Shown one piece after another: positions 16,200 to 24,428 of a DNA stretch of 38,603 nt (position 1 is the stretch's first letter; each line of letters begins with the position of its first letter). Position numbers and translations under genes: made by a program. A model generated the notes under the pieces. It had not been told where the DNA came from and made no database searches. It saw only the letters and a program-made list of their open reading frames with translations. Origin of the DNA: an uncultured Bacteroidales bacterium (GTDB lineage: Bacteria > Bacteroidota > Bacteroidia > Bacteroidales > Bacteroidaceae); contig CACYHW010000023.1 of assembly GCA_902774335.1 (NCBI GenBank), positions 1 to 38,603 on the forward strand, written 5' to 3'.

Positions 16200-17981
16200 T
16201 TATTTCTCGATCCAGCCGATAACTTCGCCCTTGGTGACGAGTGAACCGTGCTCTTTCTCGATTCCGGCGATATGGCAGTCGTAGGGTGCTACGGCGTTGT
16301 CGATGAAGGTGTTGCCGTTGGCCTGGACGCCACACATCCAGTCACCCTTCTTATACTGCTTGCCGAAGGGCGGGTTGGTGGACTGGTCAACGTAGTCGAG
16401 ATCCCAGATCACGCGGCCGCTGACAGCTGCCTCGATGGGCTCGGCATCCGGATGCAGGATGGCACGCTTATCGGCTGCGGTGAAGTGCTTTACGGGTGCA
16501 CCTGCGGTGCCTGCCTGAGCCTTCTCCATACGCTCCATAAGATCCTTGTTGAACTGATCCTTGGCCTGGCCGGATTTGTACTCGCGGTACTGCTTCTCGT
16601 GCATTGCGAACTCGAACAGCTCCTCGTCGTCCTGACCGCGGTCCCAGCCGTTCTCCTCCATCTCCTTGATGAAGCGGGGCAGATCGTTGGGGTAGAGCAC
16701 CTGAGGATCATCGGTATAGAACTCCTTACCCTGCTCCTTGGCCAGCTGGATGATCTCGGGAGCGAGCTCGCCGGGCAGCTTACCTGACTTGCCGAGTACC
16801 ATACCCCACATTGCGGGATCCATACGGGTAAAGGGCTTCTCGTCCATGGACTTGCTGTACAGGTTCATAAGGGCGGCGTTCTTTACGTACTGGCTGAACG
16901 GTGTAACCAGACAGGGTGTTCCCAGCATAGGCCATATGCGCTGTACCTCGTCAAAGAGCTCAACAAGCAGCTCGTCCTCGGAGAGCTCCTTCTGACCCTT
17001 TTTGCGCAGGTTGGCGTTGATGGCGGCGTGCATACCCTTGAGGTCGGCCATGAGTGATCCCATCATACCGCCGGGAAGGCCGCAACCTACCAGCAGTGAA
17101 CTCATCAGTGAGTTCTTGGGGTCGATCCAGTAGCCCAGGAAGTCGTCCATAAAGCTCTGGGTAAGGCTGCGAGCCTCCATGTAAGCCTTCATGTTGATAT
17201 CCTTTACCAGGAATCCGGCATCCTTAAGCATAGCCTGAATGGTTATGACATCGGGATGAACCTTACCCCATGACAGGGGCTCCATGGCTACGTCCAGAAC
17301 GTCACCGCCGGCCTTGGCAACCTCAAGCATGGAGGCTACTGCAAAACCGGGGCCGTTGTGGCCGTGGTACTGTATGATGATATCGGGATGTTTCTCCTTG
17401 ATGGCGCGGACTATTGTGCCCAGCATTGCAGGACGGCCGATGCCAGCCATATCCTTAAGGCAGATCTCCTGTGCGCCGCCCTCGATGAGCTGCTCGGCCA
17501 GGTTGATGTAGTACTCGGCGGTGTGTACCTTAGAATAGGTGATACACATGGTTGCCTGAGCGGTCATGCCAGCCTCCTTGGCCCACTTGATTGAGGGGAT
17601 GATGTTACGCGGATCGTTAAGTCCGCAGAATATACGTGTGATGTCTACGCCCTGAGCGTGCTTTACCTTGTACATGAGTTGACGTACATCGGCCGGAACA
17701 GGGTTCATACGCAATGCGTTCAGACCACGGTCAAGCATGTGGGTCTTGATGCCAACCTCGTTGAAAGGCTTGGTGAATGTACGGACTGCCTGGTTGGGGT
17801 TCTCTCCGTAAAGGAGGTTGACCTGCTCCATGGCACCGCCGTTGGTCTCAACGCGGTCAAAGCAGCCCATATCGATAATTACCGGAGCAATTTTGGCCAG
17901 CTGGTCCTTACGTGGTACATACTTGCCTGATGACTGCCACATGTCACGGTAAACAAGACTGAATTGGATCTCTTTTTTCAT
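16200..17981 (-). CDS. Carboxyltransferase of the pyruvate carboxylase B / oxaloacetate decarboxylase alpha family
   Basis: 593 aa. The N-terminal TIM barrel has the family signature YRDMWQSSGK with metal-binding Asp13, the carboxylated-lysine region ICLKDMAG with Lys176, and the His-x-His pair in QYHGHNGPG (His206, His208). The middle is the conserved PycB-type alpha domain (GLPGGMMGSL, LVTPFSQYVKNAA). The C-terminal 80 residues look like a biotin/lipoyl domain, but the place where EAMKM with the biotinyl lysine belongs reads VQANGN (552-557), so no modified lysine is seen. It may work with a separate biotin carrier. It starts 21 bases after the SDR gene and appears co-transcribed with the lipid genes. 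Role: transfer of CO2 between oxaloacetate/pyruvate and biotin. Confidence 0.85.
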   Translation of the reverse strand: MKKEIQFSLVYRDMWQSSGKYVPRKDQLAKIAPVIIDMGCFDRVETNGGAMEQVNLLYGENPNQAVRTFTKPFNEVGIKTHMLDRGLNALRMNPVPADVRQLMYKVKHAQGVDITRIFCGLNDPRNIIPSIKWAKEAGMTAQATMCITYSKVHTAEYYINLAEQLIEGGAQEICLKDMAGIGRPAMLGTIVRAIKEKHPDIIIQYHGHNGPGFAVASMLEVAKAGGDVLDVAMEPLSWGKVHPDVITIQAMLKDAGFLVKDINMKAYMEARSLTQSFMDDFLGYWIDPKNSLMSSLLVGCGLPGGMMGSLMADLKGMHAAINANLRKKGQKELSEDELLVELFDEVQRIWPMLGTPCLVTPFSQYVKNAALMNLYSKSMDEKPFTRMDPAMWGMVLGKSGKLPGELAPEIIQLAKEQGKEFYTDDPQVLYPNDLPRFIKEMEENGWDRGQDDEELFEFAMHEKQYREYKSGQAKDQFNKDLMERMEKAQAGTAGAPVKHFTAADKRAILHPDAEPIEAAVSGRVIWDLDYVDQSTNPPFGKQYKKGDWMCGVQANGNTFIDNAVAPYDCHIAGIEKEHGSLVTKGEVIGWIEK

Positions 17982-18002
17982 AGTTCTATGTGTTTTTGTT
18001 AT

Positions 18003-18803
18003 TTACATCGGATTAATGGAACGGGCTATCTTGGCGCAGAGTCCGGGGAAGAAACGCTTGATGTAGACCATCAGGAGTTCCTTTCGGCCCACAAGGACCT
18101 CACGCTTTTTACGGTACACGGCCTTGACGATCTTGCGGGCAGCCTGCTCGGGGGTGCAACCTCCGGCCTGACCGGCATCCATCTTGGCGTGCTGCTTTCC
18201 GTCTTTTTCAAGTGCGTAGAATGATATGCGGGTCTGTACGCGGCCGGGGCATACTATGGTTACGCGGATGTTATCCTTGTAGTACTCGGCCTGGACGGTC
18301 TCAAAGAATCCGTACAGGGCGTGCTTGGATGAACTGTAGGCGCAACGCAGCGGGAATCCGAACCTTCCGTTGATGCTGGTGGTGACCATCAGCTGGCCGC
18401 CGCCGTTCTCTATCATCTTGGGCAGGATCACCTTGGTCATGATTACCGGAGCGAACCAGTTTATGTCCATGACCTTGTTGATGACACGCATCTCGGTCTC
18501 ACAGGTGGTTCCGCGCTGGCTTATGCCGGCGTTGTTGTAGAACACGTCTATGTGTCCAAAAACCAGCCATGCCTGCTCGGCCAACTCTGCGACCTCATCC
18601 TTGCGGGAGAGATCGAAGGGTAGGGGCTTGGCATCGGGAGCACCCAACTCCTTGCAGCGGGCGGCTACCATTTCCAGAAGGTCGGCCTCAAGTGCAGTGA
18701 GAATGAGCTTTGCGCCTTCACGTGCAAACTCATATGCGGTTGCCTCACCTATGCCCGATGACGAACCTGTTATCCAGACTACCTTATCCTTGAACTTGTT
18801 CAT
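18003..18803 (-). CDS. Short-chain dehydrogenase/reductase, candidate 3-ketocapnine reductase
   Basis: 266 aa classical SDR: the NAD(P) loop TGSSSGIG at 12-19, NNAG at 90-93, catalytic Ser143, Tyr156 and Lys160 (YSSSK). The C-terminus is hydrophobic and basic (LLMVYIKRFFPGLCAKIARS), suggesting membrane association as in lipid ketoreductases such as KDSR/DHRS7-type enzymes. It overlaps the cysteate synthase-like gene by 4 bases, which follows the acyltransferase. In sulfonolipid synthesis, condensation of an acyl donor with cysteate gives 3-ketocapnine, and an SDR reduces it to capnine. That function is inferred from family and operon. Confidence 0.8.
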   Translation of the reverse strand: MNKFKDKVVWITGSSSGIGEATAYEFAREGAKLILTALEADLLEMVAARCKELGAPDAKPLPFDLSRKDEVAELAEQAWLVFGHIDVFYNNAGISQRGTTCETEMRVINKVMDINWFAPVIMTKVILPKMIENGGGQLMVTTSINGRFGFPLRCAYSSSKHALYGFFETVQAEYYKDNIRVTIVCPGRVQTRISFYALEKDGKQHAKMDAGQAGGCTPEQAARKIVKAVYRKKREVLVGRKELLMVYIKRFFPGLCAKIARSINPM

Positions 18804-20023
18804 TTGCAGTTGTCTATAGCTTCTTTAAACCAGAGAGCTCGATTGCAGCCCTCGCCGGTGTTGAGCAGAACCAGATCGCCGCTCTTGAGCTTGTTCTCCT
18901 CAAGTGCCTTGAAGAATCCGGCTATACATACTACCGATGCAGGTCCCATATAAACGCCTGTTGCGTCCTTGACCATACGGCCGTAACGCTCCAGACCCTC
19001 TTCCTTGACGCGCAGGAAACAACCTCCGCTGTTCTTGACGATGGGGCCTACCAGCGGGTACATACCCGGGGTGCCGGCTGTAAGGATGGAAATCTTAGTC
19101 TGCGGTACCACAGTGGGGAAGTGCTTGTTCCAGCCCTGCGGGAATCCGTTCTCGGTTGCCCATTCCCAAGCTTGGACCATGGGGTCACATGTGTCCTGCT
19201 GAACCAGCAGCATGCGCGGCATCTTATACTCGGGATAAGCATCGGCTATCTCACGCATTCCTTTCTCGAATGCAATGGGACTGGTGCCTCCGGCTACTGC
19301 CTGCATGTATACATCGGGGATTCGGCCCAGTTGGCGCATGCACTCAAAGACAAGGGTCTTCTTGGCTTCTACGCGGATGGGGTCGATGTTTCCGGCCGAT
19401 ATCATTACGCTGTGGTTCTTATGGAAATCAGCAGCCTCAGCCTTGGCCTGACCGTAACCGCCCTCAGAAACCTGAAGGTTCTGACCGGTGGCGCGGATGG
19501 CCTGCTGGGTCTCCTGGTACATATCGTGCGGAGCGAATACGTCAAACTTGACACCTGCCTTGGCCAGATAAGTGGCATAGGCGGTGGCCGCATTACCTGT
19601 CGATGCCAGGCAATACTCCTTGACTCCGTGTTTCTTGAACAGCGTGGCTGCCAGTGAAGCGGCAATGTCCTTGAAGGTACCGGAACCGCCGTTCAGGTCG
19701 TTGCGGGCAACCACAACCTTGCAGTCTATTCCGTAACGGTCTTTTGCATATCGGCTCAGGAACTCCCACTCCTCGATGGGTACTGCGCCCTCACCGTAAC
19801 TTACCTGCTCATCGGCCCCTTCTATGGGGAGGAAGGGCAGGTAGTGGTAGAGGTTGCTTACCTTATGGCCGGGCTTGCAGAGCTCATCCAGCTGACGGTA
19901 ATCGGCATCATAAACCACTTCTGCGTGGTTGCTTCCGCACTCACACAGCTGGTCCTGACTGAACCAGGTGGCAAAATCTCCAATTACCTTGCCACACTTC
20001 TTGCAGACAAGCTTGTAGGCCAT
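18800..20023 (-). CDS. Cysteate synthase-like PLP enzyme (threonine synthase family)
   Basis: 407 aa fold-type II PLP enzyme. An N-terminal zinc-ribbon-like region (Cys7/Cys10, Cys27/Cys29) precedes the catalytic domain. The PLP lysine is Lys118 in GGSGTFKDIAA, and the phosphate loop is STGNAATAYA (141-150). The family includes threonine synthase and the archaeal cysteate synthase, which makes L-cysteate from O-phosphoserine and sulfite. Context decides: it lies between a serine-palmitoyltransferase-like enzyme and a lipid-type SDR with one-base and four-base overlaps, where a threonine synthase has no obvious reason to be. Alternative: a true threonine synthase. A bifunctional role cannot be excluded. 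Confidence 0.78.
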   Translation of the reverse strand: MAYKLVCKKCGKVIGDFATWFSQDQLCECGSNHAEVVYDADYRQLDELCKPGHKVSNLYHYLPFLPIEGADEQVSYGEGAVPIEEWEFLSRYAKDRYGIDCKVVVARNDLNGGSGTFKDIAASLAATLFKKHGVKEYCLASTGNAATAYATYLAKAGVKFDVFAPHDMYQETQQAIRATGQNLQVSEGGYGQAKAEAADFHKNHSVMISAGNIDPIRVEAKKTLVFECMRQLGRIPDVYMQAVAGGTSPIAFEKGMREIADAYPEYKMPRMLLVQQDTCDPMVQAWEWATENGFPQGWNKHFPTVVPQTKISILTAGTPGMYPLVGPIVKNSGGCFLRVKEEGLERYGRMVKDATGVYMGPASVVCIAGFFKALEENKLKSGDLVLLNTGEGCNRALWFKEAIDNCK

Positions 20024-21297
20024 TATCTCTTTATTTGAGCACGCTTGAATACGTTCATATCCTGAATGGCACCCTCGTAGAAGCCGGCGTCGAGTTTCTT
20101 CTTGACATCCTTGAAGACCTCGATGGTGCGCTTAACATGATCCAGAGTGTGTGATGCGGTCGGGATGATACGCAGCATCAGCTGGCCCTTGGGGATAACG
20201 GGATATGTAACGATTGAGCAGAATATTCCGTAGTTCTCACGCAGGTCAACAACTACGTTGGTACCCTCGTTGATACCACCCTCAAAGAATACGGGTGTTA
20301 CAGGTGACTCGGTTACGCCGATGTTGAAGCCCTCGGCCTTGAGTCCGCCCTGCAGAGCGTTTACAACCTCCCACAGATGCTCGCGGTACTCGGGGTGAGC
20401 CTTGATCAGGTCCAGACGCTTCTGGTTACCGATAACCAGAGGCAGAGGCAGTGACTTGGCGTAGATCTGTGAACGCATGTTGCACTTCAGATGGTCAATG
20501 ATCTCAGGCTCTGAGCTTACTACACCGCCGATTGATGCCATACTCTTGGCAAATGCATCGAATATTACATCGATCTCGTCGATTACGCCGTAGTGCTCGG
20601 CGGTACCGCGACCGTGTGCACCCATTGTACCGAAACCGTGTGCATCGTCAATAAGTATGCGGAACGGATATTTCTTCTTGAACTCTACGATGTCAGCAAG
20701 GTGACCCAGGTCACCGGCCATGCCGAATACACCCTCGGTGATTACCAGAACGCCGCCGCCCTGCTCATCGGCCAGCTTGCAGGCGTGGTTGAGCTGCTTC
20801 TCAAGGCTCTCCATGTTGTTGTGCTGGAAAGCAAAGCGCTTGGCAAGACTCAGACGCATACCGTCCAGGATGCAGGCGTGTGACTCAGAATCGTAAACGA
20901 TAACGTCTTTACGGCTGGTCAGTACGTCGATGATTGAGATCATGCCCTGGTAGCCGAAGTTCAGGCAGAGACCTGCCTTCTTGCCTACGAACTCTGAGAA
21001 ATCGTTCTCGAATTTGATGTGATAATCAGTATTACCGGACATCATGCGGGCGCCCATAGGAGCACCGAGACCGAACTTGGCGGCTGCCTCGGCATCGGCC
21101 TTTCTTACCTCGGGATGGTTGGCCAGACCCAGGTAGTTGTTAAGGCTCCAGTTGAGTACGGGCTTGCCGTTGAACTCCATTTCGGGACCGATTTCACCTA
21201 CCAGGCGAGGGAACATAAAGTAACCGTCACCAATTCCCTGATACTGACCGAGAGGACCCGGTGTCTCTTTGATTCTTTCAAAAATGTCTTTAATCAT
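20023..21297 (-). CDS. sulA: Alpha-oxoamine synthase, candidate cysteate fatty-acyltransferase (SulA/capnine synthase type)
   Basis: 424 aa from the ATG at 21297; the longer frame starts with TTG at 21309. It is a fold-type I PLP enzyme of the serine palmitoyltransferase/KBL family: the PLP-stacking His140 in SESHAC, Asp217 and His220 in DDAHGFGT, and PLP Lys251 in FAKSMAS. The N-terminus (LGQYQ ... YFMFPRLVGEI) resembles, as I remember it, the Flavobacterium cysteate acyltransferase more than Bacteroides serine palmitoyltransferase. It should condense a fatty-acyl thioester with cysteate, releasing CO2, to give 3-ketocapnine. Its stop overlaps the ATG of the cysteate synthase-like gene by one base (TAATG). 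Alternative: serine palmitoyltransferase for sphingolipids. Confidence 0.8.
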   Translation of the reverse strand: MIKDIFERIKETPGPLGQYQGIGDGYFMFPRLVGEIGPEMEFNGKPVLNWSLNNYLGLANHPEVRKADAEAAAKFGLGAPMGARMMSGNTDYHIKFENDFSEFVGKKAGLCLNFGYQGMISIIDVLTSRKDVIVYDSESHACILDGMRLSLAKRFAFQHNNMESLEKQLNHACKLADEQGGGVLVITEGVFGMAGDLGHLADIVEFKKKYPFRILIDDAHGFGTMGAHGRGTAEHYGVIDEIDVIFDAFAKSMASIGGVVSSEPEIIDHLKCNMRSQIYAKSLPLPLVIGNQKRLDLIKAHPEYREHLWEVVNALQGGLKAEGFNIGVTESPVTPVFFEGGINEGTNVVVDLRENYGIFCSIVTYPVIPKGQLMLRIIPTASHTLDHVKRTIEVFKDVKKKLDAGFYEGAIQDMNVFKRAQIKR

Positions 21298-21454
21298 ACT
21301 GAAAATCAATTATTTTGTTTGTTATTATTTTCTTGTTTGGGTTGCGCTTTGAAAATGGTACGCTTAAACTGCGCGAAAATACTAAAAATATGGGCAATGC
21401 TATTATAAAATAAGTTATAATTCTGCTCTATTATAATTATAGTGACTTGCTTAC

Positions 21455-21506
21455 GCGGGACTAAGGGTTTAGGGGAGACGACGCTCCCCTAAACCCTTAG
21501 TCCCGC
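21455..21506. repeat. 23-bp perfect palindrome of unknown role
   Basis: Left arm 21455-21477 (starts GCGGGACTAAGGGTTTAGG), loop ACGACG, right arm 21484-21506, fully complementary. It is in the 289-bp gap between the LRR gene and the acyltransferase operon and has no T-tract on either side, so it is not an obvious terminator. Its sequence is unrelated to the GTGAC-type REP elements here. Confidence 0.8.
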
Positions 21507-21510
21507 TCCT

Positions 21511-21565
21511 GCAAACAAAAACGGAACTGCCGATACACGGGTTGGGGTTCGTGTACCGGCAGTTC
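21511..21565 (-). terminator. Rho-independent terminator of the LRR protein gene
   Basis: On the minus strand, a 16-bp stem with one mismatch (arms 21550-21565 and 21524-21539, loop of 10) is followed by GTTTTTGTTT. It begins 21 bases after the LRR stop codon. A second palindrome (21455-21506) follows immediately. The rest of this gap, 21298-21454, holds only an AT-rich leader for the acyltransferase operon with no convincing promoter. Confidence 0.75.
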
Positions 21566-21586
21566 GTTTGGGCAGATATGTTGCTC

Positions 21587-22924
21587 TTACTCTATGTAGA
21601 TTTTTTGAGTCTTTCCTTGGGTTTTGATTATGTTCAGGCCTTTTTGGGGGGCATTGATTTTTTGGCCGGAGAGGTCGTAGTACTCTGTTGGTGCGTTGGC
21701 ATTGAGCTTTATGATTTGGGTGGGGGTTCCTATGGGTTGGATGTTTTGGAACTTGGCCCAGGTTTGGGCGGTTTGGTAGGCGGTCAGGCTTTGGGCGGGA
21801 ACGTAGAGGGTGGCGTTCCGGTAGACGGCGTCTTCAAAGGCTTCGGGTTCTGCCAACGGGGGAACGGCTGCTGTTGATGTAACTGAGGTGATGTTCTCGC
21901 TGTCCATGAATACTCCGTATCCCAGATAGAGGACATTCTGGGGTATGGTTATTGAGTTGAGGCTCGGGCACTGGCTGAAAGCAAGAGGACTCAGTATAAT
22001 CAGGCTGTTGGGAAGGGAAATGGAGTCCAGCCTACTGCAATTATAGAATGCTTCCACACCGATAATGGTTACTCCTTCCGGTATGATAAGGGCTTTTATC
22101 CTTTGACTTGTCACTGACTGTCTGTTTATGCTCTGGATGCCGTCCCTGACAACTAAAGTGTCTTCTGTAACATATCCTTTATGACCGTAAAGCATTGAGC
22201 CGATGTAAATGACGCCGTCGGGCTGTGAATTATACCAAGCGGTTTCGTCAAAGGCATGTATTCCGATGCTTGTTACGCTTGCAGGTACGGAGATATCGGC
22301 CAGCTTACTGCAATTACGGAAGGCATATGAGCCGATAGTCATGACCGATGACGGGATTTGGATGGAAACAAGGTTTGAACATCCGTCGAATGCATTACTG
22401 GAGATGGAAACAATACCGTCTTTTATGACGATGCTGGTATCCTTGGGCATTTCACCCTTGTAGATGTAAGCCACGCTGCCTGCATAAACTACACCGTCGG
22501 GCAGTTCGTTAAACCATACTGTTCCCGAAAAAGCATCATCATCGATTGAAACAATGCTGTTAGGGATGTTTATCTGTTTGAGATTTACGCATCGGTCGAA
22601 TGCATGATCAAAGATATATTCAACGCCGTCCGATATGGTTACCGAGAACAGATTTTCGCTTTTACAGAAAGCATAGCTGTCAATATACTCAACGTGATAA
22701 TCCACGCCCTCATGGCTGACGGTAGCGGGAATGGTGATATCCCCTTGGTACTTTGGGTCATTATCCCCGGGAGCAATGTTGTCAAGATTTCCCAAATGGA
22801 CTACAGAAACCGTACTGTCAGTTAGAATCTCATAGCGGATTCCATCAGAATAGAAATCCTCTGCAGCAATGGTGCAGAACGTTGACGATAAAAACGCAAA
22901 CGCAAACAAATAAAACTTTCTCAT
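21587..22924 (-). CDS. BspA-like leucine-rich-repeat secreted protein
   Basis: 445 aa with a signal peptide (ends STFCTIAA, about residue 21). Residues about 60-370 are LRR_5/BspA-type repeats with the pattern I-P-x-S-V-x-x-I-G-x-x-A-F-x-x-C-x-x-L (for example IPSSVMTIGSYAFRNCSKL). Between some repeats are longer inserts (WFNELPDGVVYAGSVAYIYKG and WYNSQPDGVIYIGSMLYGHKG), themselves duplicated. The last 35 residues (YYDLSGQKINAPQKGLNIIK) are a type-IX-like tail. BspA proteins bind host matrix or other bacteria at the surface. A -7 box lies upstream at 22964-22971. Confidence 0.88.
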   Translation of the reverse strand: MRKFYLFAFAFLSSTFCTIAAEDFYSDGIRYEILTDSTVSVVHLGNLDNIAPGDNDPKYQGDITIPATVSHEGVDYHVEYIDSYAFCKSENLFSVTISDGVEYIFDHAFDRCVNLKQINIPNSIVSIDDDAFSGTVWFNELPDGVVYAGSVAYIYKGEMPKDTSIVIKDGIVSISSNAFDGCSNLVSIQIPSSVMTIGSYAFRNCSKLADISVPASVTSIGIHAFDETAWYNSQPDGVIYIGSMLYGHKGYVTEDTLVVRDGIQSINRQSVTSQRIKALIIPEGVTIIGVEAFYNCSRLDSISLPNSLIILSPLAFSQCPSLNSITIPQNVLYLGYGVFMDSENITSVTSTAAVPPLAEPEAFEDAVYRNATLYVPAQSLTAYQTAQTWAKFQNIQPIGTPTQIIKLNANAPTEYYDLSGQKINAPQKGLNIIKTQGKTQKIYIE

Positions 22925-22963
22925 AAACTAATTATTGAATAAAGGAGTTTAAACAAAGATTGC

Positions 22964-22971
22964 CAAATGTA
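22964..22971 (-). promoter_or_regulatory. -7 promoter element for the LRR protein gene
   Basis: On the minus strand, TACATTTG fits TAnnTTTG exactly, 40 bases before the ATG. The nearest upstream TTTG is 24 bases away, longer than the usual 19-21, so only the -7 box is well supported. Confidence 0.45.
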
Positions 22972-23052
22972 CGCATTTTCCCGGAATACGAACTCCAAAC
23001 CGCCCGAAATCGGCATTCCATCCACAAAATAAAGCCTTCTTAACAAAACTCA

Positions 23053-24054
23053 CTACGGTTGCACGGGACGGACGGTCAGGCCGAAGGCACGGGCGTATGT
23101 GGAGATAAAGAGATGATTCCTTGTGTGGTTGAAATAGAGATGGGGAGCAGAAGAAGCACACTCCGGTTCAATGCTGTTTGCCCAAAAGAAACCTCCTTCG
23201 CAACCGTGACTGTCGCTGGTTTCGGGCAGGAATATGGAGTTGTCGTTCTTTTTGCTGGATACCTTGTAGCCGTTTATGCCGTTCATCGAGGTGTAGATCC
23301 AGGCGCAGTTCAGGGTGTCCATGAGTTCAAGGAATTCCTCCTTTGAGGGGGTGCGCCATTGGCCGCCCCATCTGACGTGGGCTACATCATCCTGAGGCTC
23401 GAGAGTGGTGAACGCGTCAGTGTACTCCTGATAACCGTAAATCTTATCGTTGCAGTATTTTGTCAGCTGGCTGGTTCCTTGGTAATGGAACTTATAAGTG
23501 TTCCACATGTATGATTCTTTAGGCTCAATTTCACCCCATGAGTACAGATTGCCTCTCTCCCAAGGGCGGTAGGCATCCACGTTCATATCGGCCCACTTGA
23601 CACTCAATCCCAGGTCAACAGCCTCCGGACCCTTCCATTCATCGGTCATAAACTCCTTTGTCTCACCGTAGTAAATGAACATCTGATTGATGTAATAAGC
23701 CCTGTAGTAATACTTCTGCCCCGGAACGATATCAGTAACGATTATGGAAAACGGCTTTTTAGAGTATTTACCGGAAGCACTCTTCCTAAACGTGTTCTCC
23801 TCCCCGAAATCCCGATCGGTCGAATACTCAAAACCGCACTGGTAATCAAGAGCAGCCTTCTCCAACCCGCTAATCTGCCCCGAAAGAACAACAGTATAAT
23901 AAGCCCCATAAACAGCAGAAATAGTCAAAGCCTGAGGCCCCTCCTCCGTAATCTGCCCAGGTTCCTGTGCAACCAATCCATCCTCCTCCTTGTCACAAGA
24001 AACCAAATATAAACCAAAAGCAATCAAAGCGAATGTTGAAACGATACTTCTCAT
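23053..24054 (-). CDS. Surface lipoprotein with fibronectin-like and Fibrobacter-type paralogous domains
   Basis: 333 aa from ATG 24054; a longer frame begins at a TTG and would add ten residues before the signal. The lipobox is LVSC with lipidated Cys20, followed by DKEED, an acidic pattern like the Bacteroidota surface-export signal. Residues about 35-135 look like an FN3-type sandwich (YYRAYYINQMFIYYGETKEF). Residues about 145-333 are a Fib_succ_major domain (VDLGLSVKWADMNV, WRTPSKEEFLELMD, IFLPETSDSHG, FGLTVRPVQP), homologous to the first domain of the SusD fusion at 4452-7016. The function of this domain is not established; it is probably surface binding. Confidence 0.82.
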   Translation of the reverse strand: MRSIVSTFALIAFGLYLVSCDKEEDGLVAQEPGQITEEGPQALTISAVYGAYYTVVLSGQISGLEKAALDYQCGFEYSTDRDFGEENTFRKSASGKYSKKPFSIIVTDIVPGQKYYYRAYYINQMFIYYGETKEFMTDEWKGPEAVDLGLSVKWADMNVDAYRPWERGNLYSWGEIEPKESYMWNTYKFHYQGTSQLTKYCNDKIYGYQEYTDAFTTLEPQDDVAHVRWGGQWRTPSKEEFLELMDTLNCAWIYTSMNGINGYKVSSKKNDNSIFLPETSDSHGCEGGFFWANSIEPECASSAPHLYFNHTRNHLFISTYARAFGLTVRPVQP

Positions 24055-24073
24055 AACCAAATATTTAGTCCCA

Positions 24074-24081
24074 CAAATATA
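24074..24081 (-). promoter_or_regulatory. -7 promoter element for the surface lipoprotein gene
   Basis: On the minus strand, TATATTTG matches the -7 consensus, about 20 bases before the ATG at 24054. A -33 TTTG is not seen; the foldback element begins 22 bases upstream. Confidence 0.5.
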
Positions 24082-24103
24082 CAAAAAACCTGAAAGGTGA
24101 GCG

Positions 24104-24336
24104 GAAGGTTCAATATTGCAAAAATAGGGTGTAGGTCGTAGGGAGCGTCAGTGCAGGGCCGTTAAGCGGAATGCCCCGAAGGATCCCGTAAAGAACGGCG
24201 CATGTTTGACGAACGTTAGGCCCCGAAGGGGACTATAAGGAGGAGTTCGACGTTTAGGGTCCGTAGGGGTATGGAGTAGGCCCGGAACGTCGTCTCCCGT
24301 AGACCTACACCCTATTTTTTGCAATATTGAACCTTC
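24104..24336. repeat. 233-nt foldback element (MITE-like long imperfect hairpin)
   Basis: The outer arms 24104-24137 (starts GAAGGTTCAATATTGC) and 24302-24336 are complementary except for one extra A in an A-run. Pairing continues inward imperfectly through TAnGGGAG/CTCCCnTA, GGGCC/GGCCC and CCCC blocks to an apex CCCCGAAGGGG at 24221-24231. The whole element can fold into one long hairpin. It has no supported ORF and no obvious target-site duplication. It fills most of the 369-bp gap between the EamA gene and the lipoprotein gene; the rest is REP half-units and the promoter. Confidence 0.75.
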
Positions 24337-24363
24337 TGTTTCCAGTAGCAGAAAAACTTCAAA

Positions 24364-24428
24364 GTGAGCCAAACGGAACCGTCCCCTTTGTCATCAGTGA
24401 GCCAAACGGAACCGTCCCCTTTGTCACT
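24364..24428. repeat. Two direct REP half-units (site C)
   Basis: Two head-to-tail copies (24364-24396 and 24397-24428, period 33) of GTGAGCCAAACGGAACCG followed by TCCCCTTTGTCA, the right-arm sequence of REP elements A and B. Unlike those, there is no paired left arm. The TCA at 24424-24426 in copy 2 is the complement of the TGA stop of the EamA transporter gene, so the repeat supplies that stop codon. Confidence 0.88.

Noticed and set aside
20023-21297. Serine palmitoyltransferase for sphingolipids
   Set aside because: Not excluded, but the overlapping cysteate synthase-like gene and the remembered N-terminal pattern favour a cysteate acyltransferase; kept as an alternative.
24148-24372. 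74-aa open frame across the foldback element
   Set aside because: It spans the inverted arms and REP half-units, starts nowhere near a ribosome site and has no motif; the DNA is better explained as repeats.
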